Shown here piece by piece: positions 24,111 to 35,006 of a DNA stretch of 64,000 bases. The notes under the pieces were generated by a model. That model did not search any database, was not told where the DNA came from, and saw nothing but the letters and a program-made list of their open reading frames with translations. Within the stretch, counting starts at the first letter, position 1, and each line of letters begins with the position of its first letter. The position numbers and the translations under genes are program-made. This stretch comes from Verrucomicrobium sp. (lineage in GTDB: Bacteria; Verrucomicrobiota; Verrucomicrobiia; Methylacidiphilales; UBA1321): contig JAFIGT010000013.1 of NCBI GenBank assembly GCA_017849585.1, forward strand, positions 103,473 through 167,472. Direction: 5' to 3'.

Positions 24111-24791
24111 GTGGCTGCGAACAAAATTGTCCTCAAAATGGCCGGGGCCTTTCTCGCCCTGATTCTCGTCGCAGCGCTCGGAGCATACCTCCTGACCTTC
24201 GCCAAACCGTTCACGCCGAAACCCGGACTACCGAAGCTCGGCCAAGTCGCCGACTTCACCCTCACCGAACGCACCGGCAAGGACATAACCAACCGCGATC
24301 TCCTCGGCAAAGTCTGGGTGGCCAACTTCATCTTCACCGCCTGCGGTGGCCCCTGCCCCACGTTGAGCCAGCATTTCGCCGCGTTTCAAAAAGAAATCGC
24401 CAGACACACCGATATCCGCCTCGTCTCCTTCAGCGTCAACCCCAGCGGCGATACCCCTCCCGTGCTCACCCAATACGCCACCAAGTACGGAGCCGACCCG
24501 CAACGCTGGCTCTTCGTCACCGGCGAAAAAATCCCGCTCTATACCCTCATTGAAACCAGTTTCAAACTCGTCGCCCAGCCCAACTACGATCCCAAAGCGC
24601 CGCCGTCCGAAAAATTCATCCACAGCACCCGACTGGTCCTCGTCGACCGCAACGGCGTCATACGCGGATATTACGATGGACTCCTCCCCGAGACCTACCC
24701 GAAACTCAAAGCCGATATCGATCGACTCCTCAAGGAACCCACCCCCCATGCTACCCCTCTCACAATTTCCTGCCCTCAATGCTACCCTTAA
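24111..24791 (+). CDS. SCO1/SenC family copper-binding protein
   Basis: A 226-residue protein with an N-terminal membrane anchor (KMAGAFLALILVAALGAYLL) and a thioredoxin-fold domain facing the periplasm. The copper ligands are the two cysteines of TACGGPCPTL (CxxxC) and the histidine in FIHSTRLVLVD. SCO proteins deliver copper to the CuA site of cytochrome c oxidase. The start is GTG. The 3' end overlaps the DUF420 gene by 44 bases, unusually long; the last residues (SCPQCYP) are read from that overlap. Confidence 0.92.
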   Translation: MAANKIVLKMAGAFLALILVAALGAYLLTFAKPFTPKPGLPKLGQVADFTLTERTGKDITNRDLLGKVWVANFIFTACGGPCPTLSQHFAAFQKEIARHTDIRLVSFSVNPSGDTPPVLTQYATKYGADPQRWLFVTGEKIPLYTLIETSFKLVAQPNYDPKAPPSEKFIHSTRLVLVDRNGVIRGYYDGLLPETYPKLKADIDRLLKEPTPHATPLTISCPQCYP

Positions 24792-25197
24792 CAGCCTGAC
24801 ATCACTTCTGTTGCTGGGCGGCTTCATCGCCATCCTGCGCGGCCATAAGAACGTTCACCGCGCCTTCATGATCAGCGCCTTTATCACCTCCGCCGTTTTT
24901 CTGGCCTGCTACCTGACCTACCATTTCGGCATGCACTACTATTATGGCAAAGGTGTCACCAAGTTCACCACACCCGGCTGGCCACGCACCATTTACCTGA
25001 CCATCCTGTTCACCCATACCATCCTCGCCATGATCGTCCTACCAATGATCCTGCGCACCTTCTACCTCGCCTTGAAAGAACGCTTCGACGAACACAAACA
25101 ACTCGCCCGCTGGACATGGCCCGTCTGGATGTACGTATCCGTTACCGGCGTCATTGTTTATCTCATGCTCTATCAACTTTACCCACCAGCGAGTTAA
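24748..25197 (+). CDS. DUF420 family membrane protein
   Basis: A 149-residue protein with four membrane helices. Histidines in GHKNVHRAFM, TYHFGMHYYY and FTHTILAM match the DUF420 family, whose members are encoded beside haem-copper oxidase assembly genes. The start is an ATG inside the Sco gene; a later start would remove the first helix. Direct molecular role unknown. Confidence 0.88.
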   Translation: MLPLSQFPALNATLNSLTSLLLLGGFIAILRGHKNVHRAFMISAFITSAVFLACYLTYHFGMHYYYGKGVTKFTTPGWPRTIYLTILFTHTILAMIVLPMILRTFYLALKERFDEHKQLARWTWPVWMYVSVTGVIVYLMLYQLYPPAS

Positions 25198-25262
25198 CTA
25201 CTGTTGAATCAGTTCCAGCCCCATACCAGAAGCGGATCATTTCATCTTTCCTACCGACCGTT

Positions 25263-25307
25263 AAAGCGCGCCTAATTCGCCCGAAACGCCTACCCCGGCG
25301 CTTTTTT
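25263..25307 (+). terminator. Possible terminator after the DUF420 gene
   Basis: AAAGCGC (25263-25269) can pair with GCGCTTT (25298-25304), followed by more T. The loop is long (28 bases), so this is a moderate candidate. Confidence 0.45.
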
Positions 25308-25318
25308 GTCTTTTACCC

Positions 25319-25346
25319 TTGACCTAAATTCCTTCCACTGTAGGCT
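25319..25346 (+). promoter_or_regulatory. Candidate nusA promoter
   Basis: TTGACC (25319-25324) and TAGGCT (25341-25346) are 16 bases apart, a plausible sigma-70 type promoter. The region before thiC has the very similar TTGACT-N16-TAGCGT. Confidence 0.5.
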
Positions 25347-25368
25347 TAATAACTCAGATTACGGCACG

Positions 25369-25400
25369 GTGGGAACTCTAACCGGTTCCCACTTTTTTTT
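25369..25400 (+). terminator. Terminator-like hairpin in the nusA leader
   Basis: GTGGGAAC (25369-25376) and GTTCCCAC (25385-25392) form a perfect 8-bp stem directly followed by eight T. It lies between the candidate promoter and the nusA Shine-Dalgarno (GGAAGGAGAGGA), so it could attenuate nusA-infB transcription or stop read-through from upstream. Confidence 0.8.
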
Positions 25401-25435
25401 CCTGTCGTGTCGTAATCGGAAGGAGAGGAACAGTT

Positions 25436-26698
25436 ATGAGCCAGGAATTTGTTGCCATATTGGATTACATGGAGAAGGAGAAGGGGATCAAGAAAGAAGA
25501 CTTGATCGCCGCGGTGGAAAGCGCCCTCCTTGCAGCGGCCCGCAAAAGCGTTGGCCCCGCCCGCGATTTGCGCGTGGAGCTCGACCCCCGCAATGGCAAA
25601 ATCCGCGCCCTTGCAAACCTTCTCGTTGTCGAAAAGGTCACGCAACCTCATGACGAAATTACCCTGGCCAAAGCCCGCGGCATCCGTGCCGACGTGAAGC
25701 TCGGTGAAATCGTACCCGTGGAAGTCACGCCGCGCGATTTCGGCCGCATTGCCGCCCAAGTCTTCAAGCAAGCCATGAACCAGACGTTGCGCGGCATCGA
25801 ACGCTCCATGGTCTTCAACGAATTCAAAGACCGCATGGGCGCCATCGTCACCGGCACCGTCCGCCGCTTTGAACGCTCCGACGTCATCATCGACCTCGGC
25901 AAATTCGAAGCCGTCATGCCTGCCAAGGAACGCGTCCCGACGGAAGAATACACTCCCGGAGAACGCATCCGCGCCTACGTCGTCACCGTCGAGAACACCC
26001 AGCGCGGCCCCGAAATCATTCTTTCCCGCAGCCATCCGGATTTCGTCCGAAAGCTGTTTGAACTGGAAGTCAGCGAACTCAACGACAAGACCGTCGAAAT
26101 CAAAGGCCTCGCCCGCGAAGCCGGTTACCGCACGAAGATCGCCGTCTGGTCCTCCAACGAAAAAGTGGACCCCGTCGGCGCTTGCGTCGGCCTGCGCGGC
26201 TCCCGCGTAAAGAACATCGTCCGCGAACTCAACAACGAGAAGGTCGACCTCTTCCGCTGGTCGCCCAACATCCGTGAACTCGCCGTGGAAGCCCTCAAAC
26301 CCGCCAAGCTCAAGAGCCTGGAAATTGATGAGGCCCACAAGCGAGTTAAAGTCATCGTCGACGAAGAAAACCTTTCCCTCGCCATCGGACGCCGCGGCCA
26401 GAATGCACGCCTCACGCAAAAACTGACCGGTTGGGAAATCGATATTCAGAAGGAACAATCGACGGCGATGGCCTTTGAAGATCAGCTCAATCAGGCCGCC
26501 GCCAAGATGGCCGGATTGCTCCAGATCGAAGCCCCGATTGCCTCCCAAGTCGTTCGCGCCGGATTCCTCAGCATTGAAGGCATCCAGGAAGTGGACGCCG
26601 ATGAATTCAGCTCGGCCCTACCTGAGGTTGACCCGGAACTGGCCCGGAAAATCCACGCGACCGCTGTCAACCAAACCAAAGCCACACCCGCTTCGTAA
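25436..26698 (+). CDS. nusA: Transcription termination/antitermination factor NusA
   Basis: A 420-residue protein with the N-terminal RNA polymerase-binding domain, an S1 domain (from about residue 135, GAIVTGTVRRFE) and two KH domains (VGACVGLRGSRVKNIV; LSLAIGRRGQNARLTQ), then a short C-terminal helical region. NusA modulates pausing, termination and antitermination. It has a good Shine-Dalgarno, rare in this window. infB starts three bases after its stop. rimP, usually the first gene of this operon, is absent. Confidence 0.97.
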   Translation: MSQEFVAILDYMEKEKGIKKEDLIAAVESALLAAARKSVGPARDLRVELDPRNGKIRALANLLVVEKVTQPHDEITLAKARGIRADVKLGEIVPVEVTPRDFGRIAAQVFKQAMNQTLRGIERSMVFNEFKDRMGAIVTGTVRRFERSDVIIDLGKFEAVMPAKERVPTEEYTPGERIRAYVVTVENTQRGPEIILSRSHPDFVRKLFELEVSELNDKTVEIKGLAREAGYRTKIAVWSSNEKVDPVGACVGLRGSRVKNIVRELNNEKVDLFRWSPNIRELAVEALKPAKLKSLEIDEAHKRVKVIVDEENLSLAIGRRGQNARLTQKLTGWEIDIQKEQSTAMAFEDQLNQAAAKMAGLLQIEAPIASQVVRAGFLSIEGIQEVDADEFSSALPEVDPELARKIHATAVNQTKATPAS

Positions 26699-26701
26699 CC
26701 G

Positions 26702-28789
26702 ATGTCCAAAGAAAAATCCGCCTCCACTCCTGCCACCAAGCCGACCCGCAAGACCGCCGCCCCCAAGGTGAAGTCTCCCGCGGAAGAGGCGGATTCTGCA
26801 CACGCGACGAAAGCGCCTGCCGCCAAAAAGAAAACGGCCTCGGCCCACCCCGCTGAAAAGAAAGCGGAAACCGCCGCTCCCGCCGCTACTCCTGTCGCGG
26901 CCAAAGTGGAACCGACGCCCGCCCCCACCCCAGTGGCAACGGCCCCGGCCCCTGTCGCCGCGCCCACACCAGCAGCCACCCCGGCCCCCGCTGCGCCAGC
27001 CGCTCCGATTTCCAAAATCGTCGTCATGAAACCGCCGATCGTGGTCAAGGAACTCGCCGCCAAGATGGGCCTCAAACCCTTCCAGCTCATCCATGACCTC
27101 ATGGAGCTGAACATTTTCGCCACGCTCACACAGACCATCGACGAAGACACCGCGCGCAAACTGTGCGTGAAAAAAGGATTCACGTTCGAAATCGAAAAGC
27201 GCGAACGCGGCGCCGGTCAGGTCCACGCTCCCGTCAAGGTCGTGGAACCGCCCAAGCCCGCCCCGCCCAAACCGGCGGAGCTTCAAGCCCGTCCGCCCGT
27301 GGTCACCATCATGGGCCACGTCGACCACGGCAAGACCTCGCTCCTCGACGCCATTCGTTCGACCCGCGTCGCCGCCGGTGAAGCCGGTGGCATCACGCAA
27401 CACATCGGCGCGTACACGGTAAAGCGCGGCAACCAATCCATCACTTTCCTCGACACCCCCGGCCACGCCGCATTTACTGCCATGCGCGCCCGCGGAGCCA
27501 GCGTCACGGACATCGTCATTCTCGTCGTCGCGGCGGATGACAGCCTGATGCCGCAAACCATCGAGGCAATCAACCACGCCCGCGCCGCCAAGGTGCCGAT
27601 CATCGTGGCGATCAACAAAATTGATCTCCCCGGCGCAAACACCACCCGAGTCAAAGCGCACTTGCAAGAACAGGGTCTTGTCCCCGAAGAATACGGCGGC
27701 GACACCATCGTCTGCGAAGTCTCCGCCACCCGCAAAATCGGCATCGAAAAGCTTCTCGAGATGATGCTCCTCCAAGCGGAAATTCTCGAACTCAAGGCCA
27801 ATCCGCACGGTGCCGGTCGTGGCGTCATCATCGAGTCCCAAATCGAACAGGGCCGCGGTCCGACTGCCACGCTCCTCGTCCAATCCGGCACGCTCCATGT
27901 CGGTGATGCCGCCCTCTGTGGACCATTCTATGGCCGCATCCGCGCACTCGTGAACGACATCGGCCAGCCCATCAAGGAAGCCGGCCCCTCGACTCCCGTG
28001 AAAATCCTCGGCCTCAACGGCGTGCCCTCTCCCGGTGAAGAACTCACCACCATGCGCAACGAGAAGGAAGTCCGCGAGATCGCCGAAGAACGCGCCGCCA
28101 AGCTCCGCCTCGGCAAACTCGAAGCGCCTCCCCGCGTCACGCTGGAAAATCTTTTCGCCACGATCGCCGACGGACAACGCAAAGTTCTCAAAGTCATCCT
28201 CAAGGGCGACGTACAGGGCTCCGTCGAAGCCATCGTCGGCTCCCTCTCCAAAATCGAGAGCAAGAAGATCGACCTCGAAGTCGTCCACGCCGCCGTCGGC
28301 CCGATTTCGGAATCCGACATACTACTCGCCAAGGCATCGCAGGCCATCGTCATCGGCTTCAACACCAAGACCGACAACTCCGCCGCAAACGCCGCCAAGC
28401 GCGAAGGCATCCAGATCAAGCTCTTCTCGATCATCTACGAACTCATCGACCAGGTGAAGGACGCGATGGTCGGCTTGCTCGACCCCGAACTGCGCGAAAC
28501 CCAACTCGGCACTGCCGTGGTCAAACAGGTATTCAAACTGTCCAAGTTCCCCGTCGCCGGCTGCAGCGTCAGCAACGGCCGCATCGTCCGCAACGCCCGC
28601 GCCCGCGTGGTACGCCGCAAGCAGCCGATCTACGACGGCGGCATCCACACGCTCAAACGTTTCCAAGACGAAGCCAGCGAAGTGCGCGCCGGTCTGGAAT
28701 GCGGTATCCGCCTCGGCGATTTCAACGACTACGAGGAAGGCGACATCATCGAGTGCTACCAACTCGAGAAGTTCACCCAGTCGCTGTAA
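26702..28789 (+). CDS. infB: Translation initiation factor IF-2
   Basis: A 695-residue GTPase that places initiator tRNA on the 30S subunit. The first ~115 residues are Ala/Pro/Lys-rich and unstructured, then the IF2N domain ([20 protein letters not shown]) and the G domain with GHVDHGKT at residues 205-212, DTPGH and NKID motifs. Domains II-IV follow to the C-terminus ([10 protein letters not shown]). It is shorter than many IF-2 proteins because the N-terminal part is compact. It is tightly coupled to nusA. Confidence 0.97.
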   Translation: MSKEKSASTPATKPTRKTAAPKVKSPAEEADSAHATKAPAAKKKTASAHPAEKKAETAAPAATPVAAKVEPTPAPTPVATAPAPVAAPTPAATPAPAAPAAPISKIVVMKPPIVVKELAAKMGLKPFQLIHDLMELNIFATLTQTIDEDTARKLCVKKGFTFEIEKRERGAGQVHAPVKVVEPPKPAPPKPAELQARPPVVTIMGHVDHGKTSLLDAIRSTRVAAGEAGGITQHIGAYTVKRGNQSITFLDTPGHAAFTAMRARGASVTDIVILVVAADDSLMPQTIEAINHARAAKVPIIVAINKIDLPGANTTRVKAHLQEQGLVPEEYGGDTIVCEVSATRKIGIEKLLEMMLLQAEILELKANPHGAGRGVIIESQIEQGRGPTATLLVQSGTLHVGDAALCGPFYGRIRALVNDIGQPIKEAGPSTPVKILGLNGVPSPGEELTTMRNEKEVREIAEERAAKLRLGKLEAPPRVTLENLFATIADGQRKVLKVILKGDVQGSVEAIVGSLSKIESKKIDLEVVHAAVGPISESDILLAKASQAIVIGFNTKTDNSAANAAKREGIQIKLFSIIYELIDQVKDAMVGLLDPELRETQLGTAVVKQVFKLSKFPVAGCSVSNGRIVRNARARVVRRKQPIYDGGIHTLKRFQDEASEVRAGLECGIRLGDFNDYEEGDIIECYQLEKFTQSL

Positions 28790-28796
28790 TGAGCAT

Positions 28797-28904
28797 TGGA
28801 GGACTCCATCCTCCAAACCTCCTCCCAAAGGGTATCATACCCTCTGGGAACCTCAATTAGCCGAAAGACCGTGTGGCGCAGCGCCACACGGTCTTTCGGC
28901 TAAT
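28797..28904. terminator. Three stacked hairpins between infB and the GT9 gene
   Basis: TGGAGGA/TCCTCCA (28797-28815) and AGGGTAT/ATACCCT (28829-28843) are followed by a 49-base perfect inverted repeat at 28856-28904 (24-base arms, one central base). None has a T-run. They lie between convergent genes and could stop or insulate transcripts from both sides. Confidence 0.7.
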
Positions 28905-28923
28905 GAGAAGATTCTCAAGGAAA

Positions 28924-29883
28924 TCATTTCCTTGAGCGGGGGTGTAGGGGCAGCGCCCCCAAAGTCTGATCCATCGCAGTACACACCTCATCAACGCTAA
29001 TCGCGGCCATGTCACCGTAACGTTCCAGAACGCGCACATGCGAGCCAACCGGAGCCCACATCGCCGGATCGGTTGGACCAAAGAGCGCGATGCTGGGACA
29101 ACCCGCCGCAGCCGACAAATGCGTCACGCCCGAATCGTGTCCCACGAACAAGCGACAGGCCGCGAGCACAGCCGCCAGATGCGGCAGCTGGAGATGACGC
29201 GCCACGAGCGGCGACTTGCCCGGCCAACGCGCGAGCAAATATTGCGTTCTCTCATCGTCCGCCTCGCCACTAACCACCACGAAATTTTCTTTCCCAGCTG
29301 TCACCCGGCGCTGGCACAACTCCACCCACCGATCAATAGGCCAGTTCTTTTTTTCACTGCCACTGCCGGGGTGAATCGCCACCGTTGGCCGCGAGGGATC
29401 AAGCTCCTTCAAGAATTCCACCGCCCACGCTTTGTCTTCCGCCGACAGATGCAGGCGACTCGAATAATCGTCCGTCCCCAAACCCAATTCGCTCAGCGGC
29501 GCGCAGAAATGTTTCGCCGCCGGAGCCAATCCCGCCACGGGCGAGAAGGTGATCAGGTTTGGCATATTGCAACGTTTCAGGTTCTGAAAAAAGATCTGAT
29601 CCGGATCATAGAAGTACGACACCACCAAGTCGAAATCACCGAAGTAATCGACCAGCTCTGGGTCCAGCACTGCGTTCGGAATGAAGAATCCCGCCAGCGG
29701 CCCCGTATCCACGCTACGCACCGCGTTCAGGTAATAGCGATTCACGCCGAGCGCCGCATGGCGCGGATAGCCCAACAGTTCGATATGCGCTTGCGGCCAT
29801 TTTTCGCGCACCAGACGCAGGGCTGGCAGCGTGACGATGAAATCCCCCAATGCGCCACCCCGGATAAAGAGAATGCTGTCCAC
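28924..29883 (-). CDS. Glycosyltransferase family 9 (ADP-heptose:LPS heptosyltransferase-like)
   Basis: A 319-residue GT-B enzyme. The N-terminus DSILFIRGGALGDFIVTLPAL carries the conserved G-x-x-G-D motif. The second half has AIHPGSGSEKKNWP and VGHDSGVTHLSAAAGCPS, typical of heptosyltransferases WaaC/WaaF/RfaQ. It probably adds a heptose or similar sugar to LPS core; the gmhB-like gene at 56181 fits a heptose pathway. The GTG start at 29883 fits the family N-terminus; a longer frame would overlap the thiC control region. Confidence 0.9.
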   Translation of the reverse strand: MDSILFIRGGALGDFIVTLPALRLVREKWPQAHIELLGYPRHAALGVNRYYLNAVRSVDTGPLAGFFIPNAVLDPELVDYFGDFDLVVSYFYDPDQIFFQNLKRCNMPNLITFSPVAGLAPAAKHFCAPLSELGLGTDDYSSRLHLSAEDKAWAVEFLKELDPSRPTVAIHPGSGSEKKNWPIDRWVELCQRRVTAGKENFVVVSGEADDERTQYLLARWPGKSPLVARHLQLPHLAAVLAACRLFVGHDSGVTHLSAAAGCPSIALFGPTDPAMWAPVGSHVRVLERYGDMAAISVDEVCTAMDQTLGALPLHPRSRK

Positions 29884-29941
29884 GATCGCCAACACTACGC
29901 AAAAGCGGTCGTTTCGGCAACACGCACTCCGTCCGCGATGA

Positions 29942-29969
29942 TTGACTTGCAAGATGGGGCTATTAGCGT
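29942..29969 (+). promoter_or_regulatory. Candidate thiC promoter
   Basis: TTGACT (29942-29947) and TAGCGT (29964-29969) are separated by 16 bases, directly before the riboswitch. Confidence 0.45.
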
Positions 29970-29974
29970 ACCTT

Positions 29975-32103
<2,129 letters not shown>

Positions 32104-32137
32104 TAAGCCACGGGTACTAGATGCTTCTGCGTTGTAG

Positions 32138-32156
32138 GGCGGCACTGTGTGCCGCC
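32138..32156. terminator. Hairpin between thiC and the histidine kinase
   Basis: GGCGGCAC and GTGCCGCC form a perfect 8-bp stem with a TGT loop between the convergent genes. No T-run is present. Confidence 0.5.
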
Positions 32157-32193
32157 GCCGCTGTTCACCGATTCGCCCCGCCGTACGCAAGAC

Positions 32194-34914
32194 CTAACCC
32201 TGCATCACCTTCGCGACCGTGGCAGTGATCTCGTCAAAGGAGAACGGCTTGCGCACCGCCGCCTTGAAATGGTGTTTCTCGTATTCCGCCATGATCGGGT
32301 CGTTCGAATATCCGCTGCACACAATCGCCTTCACAGAGGGATCGTATTTCCGCAAGGCTTGCAACGTTTCCGCGCCGCCCATGCCGCCGGGCACCGTCAG
32401 ATCAAGAATCACCGCGCCGAATGGCTTGCCTGATTCCTTTGCCTCGCGATAGAGGCGCACTGTTTCCGCGCCATTAGCGGATGCCTCCACCTCGAAACCG
32501 GAATGTTCCAGAATATCGCTGACCAATTGGCGGATATCGGCCTCGTCATCCATGATGAGCACACGACCGCCCTTGCCACTGGATTTCGGTGCCGCAGGTT
32601 CGGCCTGCTCCTTGGCGGTGACATTGCGACTGATTGGTAAAAAGAGGCTGAACGTGCTGCCCTTGCCCAGTTGCGACGTGACCCCGATATGCCCGTCGTG
32701 ACGACGAATAATCGAGAATGATGTGGCCAGACCCAGTCCGTGACCGTGCGCCTTGGTGGTGAAGTACGGATCAAAAATGCGTTTGAGATTTTCCGGAGAA
32801 ATTCCCGTACCCGAATCGGCCACCTCGATGCACACATGCTTGCCCATGACGGAGGGAATCTGCCAATGCTCAATCTTGTCCACGTTGTACGCGCGCACGC
32901 GGATGATCCCGCCCTGCGGCATGGCGTGAACGGCATTAATCACCAGATTCTGCAGCACCTGGCTGAGCTGACCCTGATCGGCTTCCACCGTGGCCAGATG
33001 ATCATCGATCTCGAACTGGGCGCGGACGTTCGAACCATGCAGTGCGAAGAGCGTCGAATCGCGAATCAGATCGGGCAACACTGCCGCTTTTTTGACCGGA
33101 GCTCCCCCGCGCGCGAAAGTGAGCAATTGCTGAGTCAGATCCCGCGCCCGCCAGCACGCCTTTTCCGCGAGCTGCAAAAAGCCGTCCATGCCGGGCGTGT
33201 TGTCGCTCGTGTTGCGCGCCAGCGAGAGATTGCCAAGAATCGGCGTGAGGAGATTATTAAAGTCGTGCGCAATGCCCCCCGCCAGCACGCCCACCGCTTC
33301 GAGCTTGCTCGTCTTCATCTGCTCCTCGATCAGGCGGCGCTTCTCGGAAATATCCTGCACGATGGCGATGACCGACTTATCCTCCGGCCCCACCACGGCG
33401 GCTGTCACAATCGTCGGCACCCGCGTCCCGTTGCGGCACAGCAAATCCTTTTCATACGGCGTACATACACCGCGCTCCTCGATTTCATTCACCGCAAAAG
33501 GCTGCAACGGATGCCATTCCGGATCACTGAACACCATGCTCTCGACGAGACCGTTGTCCAAATCCTCGCGCGTAAATCCCAAGAGCTTCAGGAAGGCATC
33601 ATTCGCCTCCTGGATATGTCCCGTGGCGGAGGCATAAAACATCCCCATGATGTTCGCATCGTAGATGCGCCGGAACTTTGCCTCGCTCGCCTTCAAGCGC
33701 TCCTCGGCCTGACGCAGCGCCTCCGCCTCGCGTTGGATCGCCTCGTTTTGCCTCTTCAACTGGTGCGTCCGCTTCTCCACCTGCCTCCGCAGTTGGAGAT
33801 TCCACAAGATCACCACCAAGGCCACCAGCACCGTGGCAAAAAGCGCCGCCCTGAGCCAATACAGCCAACGATCTTCCGGCTCATTTTCCTTCGGCCAGAA
33901 CAGAAATCCATTGAGCGTGTACGGGCGCGACGCCAACTTGAGCTCGACGAAAGTCTCGGCGATATGCTGCCACCGTTCCGGGTGCATTTGCCCCACCGGA
34001 ATCAGGTCCGGCATGATCAACTTGCGCATCTCATCTGCCTCAAAGCGTAAATCCTCCTCCGTCAATCCGTACGTCTGTCCGCCGTACTTGTCGCGAATCA
34101 TCGCGATGACCTCATCCGGCTGCTCCATTGCGTAACGCCAACCCCGCAGGCTCGCCCGCAGGAACGCTTCCACACGCGCCGGATTCAACTGCCGTTCGTT
34201 CTCGGAGGTGAACAGGCAATCGCCATAGAAATCAATGCCGTATTGATCGGGTTTCAGGACACTGACAGCCACGCCACGCTTCTTCAGGACGAAAGGCTTG
34301 TCCGTGATGTATGCGCCCATTGCGTCGACCCGCCCCTCGATCAAATCATCCACGTTCCAACTGTTGCGCTTCACCTGCATGCGGCCAATGTCAACGCCCA
34401 GCTTGCGAAACATCGCCATGATTTCCACATCGCGCTGATTCAATTCCATCATCACCCGCTTGCCCACCAGATCGAGCGGATGACGGATCTTCTTGCGCGC
34501 ATCCGAAATGATCACGTAAGGCGAATGTTGGAAAATCGCCGCCAACGCCACCACAGGCCGCCCACGCAATCGCTCCACGACCAATTCCGAACCGGCAACC
34601 CCGTACTGCGCCCGGCCACTCGTCACCGCATCGACCGGTGTCTCGCCTCGCGTGACCTCGCGCAGATTCACCACCAATCCTTCCTGCGCGTAGAACCCCT
34701 TCTCGATCGCCGCGTAGTAACCGGCAAATTGAAATTGATGCGTGTAAGGAAGCTGCAGCGTAACGGCGTCGAAATCCCGAAGTTTCTCCTGCTGGACAGG
34801 AGTGGGTTGTGCCCAGCCTGCACCGATCAAGAGACCGCTGCAAAAGAGAATTCGTATAACCGCCCGAATGGGGCGGTGACGGCTCGGGCGCTTAATTGCG
34901 TGACTGGCGTCCAT
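32194..34914 (-). CDS. Hybrid histidine kinase with NMT1/THI5-type periplasmic sensor
   Basis: A 906-residue protein. An N-terminal signal (about residues 17-36) is followed by an ABC substrate-binding-like NMT1/THI5 domain (about 45-270: LPYTHQFQFAGYYAAIEKGFYAQEG, split by the family's G-x-V and D-A motifs). A membrane helix at 351-372, a coiled coil and a PAS domain (about 412-525) come next. The HisKA box has His550 in AGGIAHDFNNL, the HATPase has NLVINAVHAM and HGHGLGLA, and the receiver carries Asp838 in VILDLTVPGG. The NMT1/THI5 family binds pyrimidine thiamine precursors and related small molecules. Being convergent with riboswitch-controlled thiC makes thiamine-precursor sensing a reasonable hypothesis. 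No separate response regulator is adjacent. Confidence 0.92.
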   Translation of the reverse strand: MDASHAIKRPSRHRPIRAVIRILFCSGLLIGAGWAQPTPVQQEKLRDFDAVTLQLPYTHQFQFAGYYAAIEKGFYAQEGLVVNLREVTRGETPVDAVTSGRAQYGVAGSELVVERLRGRPVVALAAIFQHSPYVIISDARKKIRHPLDLVGKRVMMELNQRDVEIMAMFRKLGVDIGRMQVKRNSWNVDDLIEGRVDAMGAYITDKPFVLKKRGVAVSVLKPDQYGIDFYGDCLFTSENERQLNPARVEAFLRASLRGWRYAMEQPDEVIAMIRDKYGGQTYGLTEEDLRFEADEMRKLIMPDLIPVGQMHPERWQHIAETFVELKLASRPYTLNGFLFWPKENEPEDRWLYWLRAALFATVLVALVVILWNLQLRRQVEKRTHQLKRQNEAIQREAEALRQAEERLKASEAKFRRIYDANIMGMFYASATGHIQEANDAFLKLLGFTREDLDNGLVESMVFSDPEWHPLQPFAVNEIEERGVCTPYEKDLLCRNGTRVPTIVTAAVVGPEDKSVIAIVQDISEKRRLIEEQMKTSKLEAVGVLAGGIAHDFNNLLTPILGNLSLARNTSDNTPGMDGFLQLAEKACWRARDLTQQLLTFARGGAPVKKAAVLPDLIRDSTLFALHGSNVRAQFEIDDHLATVEADQGQLSQVLQNLVINAVHAMPQGGIIRVRAYNVDKIEHWQIPSVMGKHVCIEVADSGTGISPENLKRIFDPYFTTKAHGHGLGLATSFSIIRRHDGHIGVTSQLGKGSTFSLFLPISRNVTAKEQAEPAAPKSSGKGGRVLIMDDEADIRQLVSDILEHSGFEVEASANGAETVRLYREAKESGKPFGAVILDLTVPGGMGGAETLQALRKYDPSVKAIVCSGYSNDPIMAEYEKHHFKAAVRKPFSFDEITATVAKVMQG

Positions 34915-35006
34915 CGAATTAGAATCTGATTCGCCGAAGTTGTCTTAAACAAGGACGCCTCAAAATAAAGTAAAACCTGTAAAAACCAACTCTAAAATGT
35001 GGCGTA

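Noticed and set aside
25346..26548. 400-codon open frame antisense to nusA
   Set aside because: nusA has intact S1 and KH domains; the antisense product is a Gly/Asp/Phe-rich shadow.
26618..28288. 556-codon open frame antisense to infB
   Set aside because: It overlaps the complete IF-2 G domain and encodes low-complexity Gly/Asp/Arg sequence.
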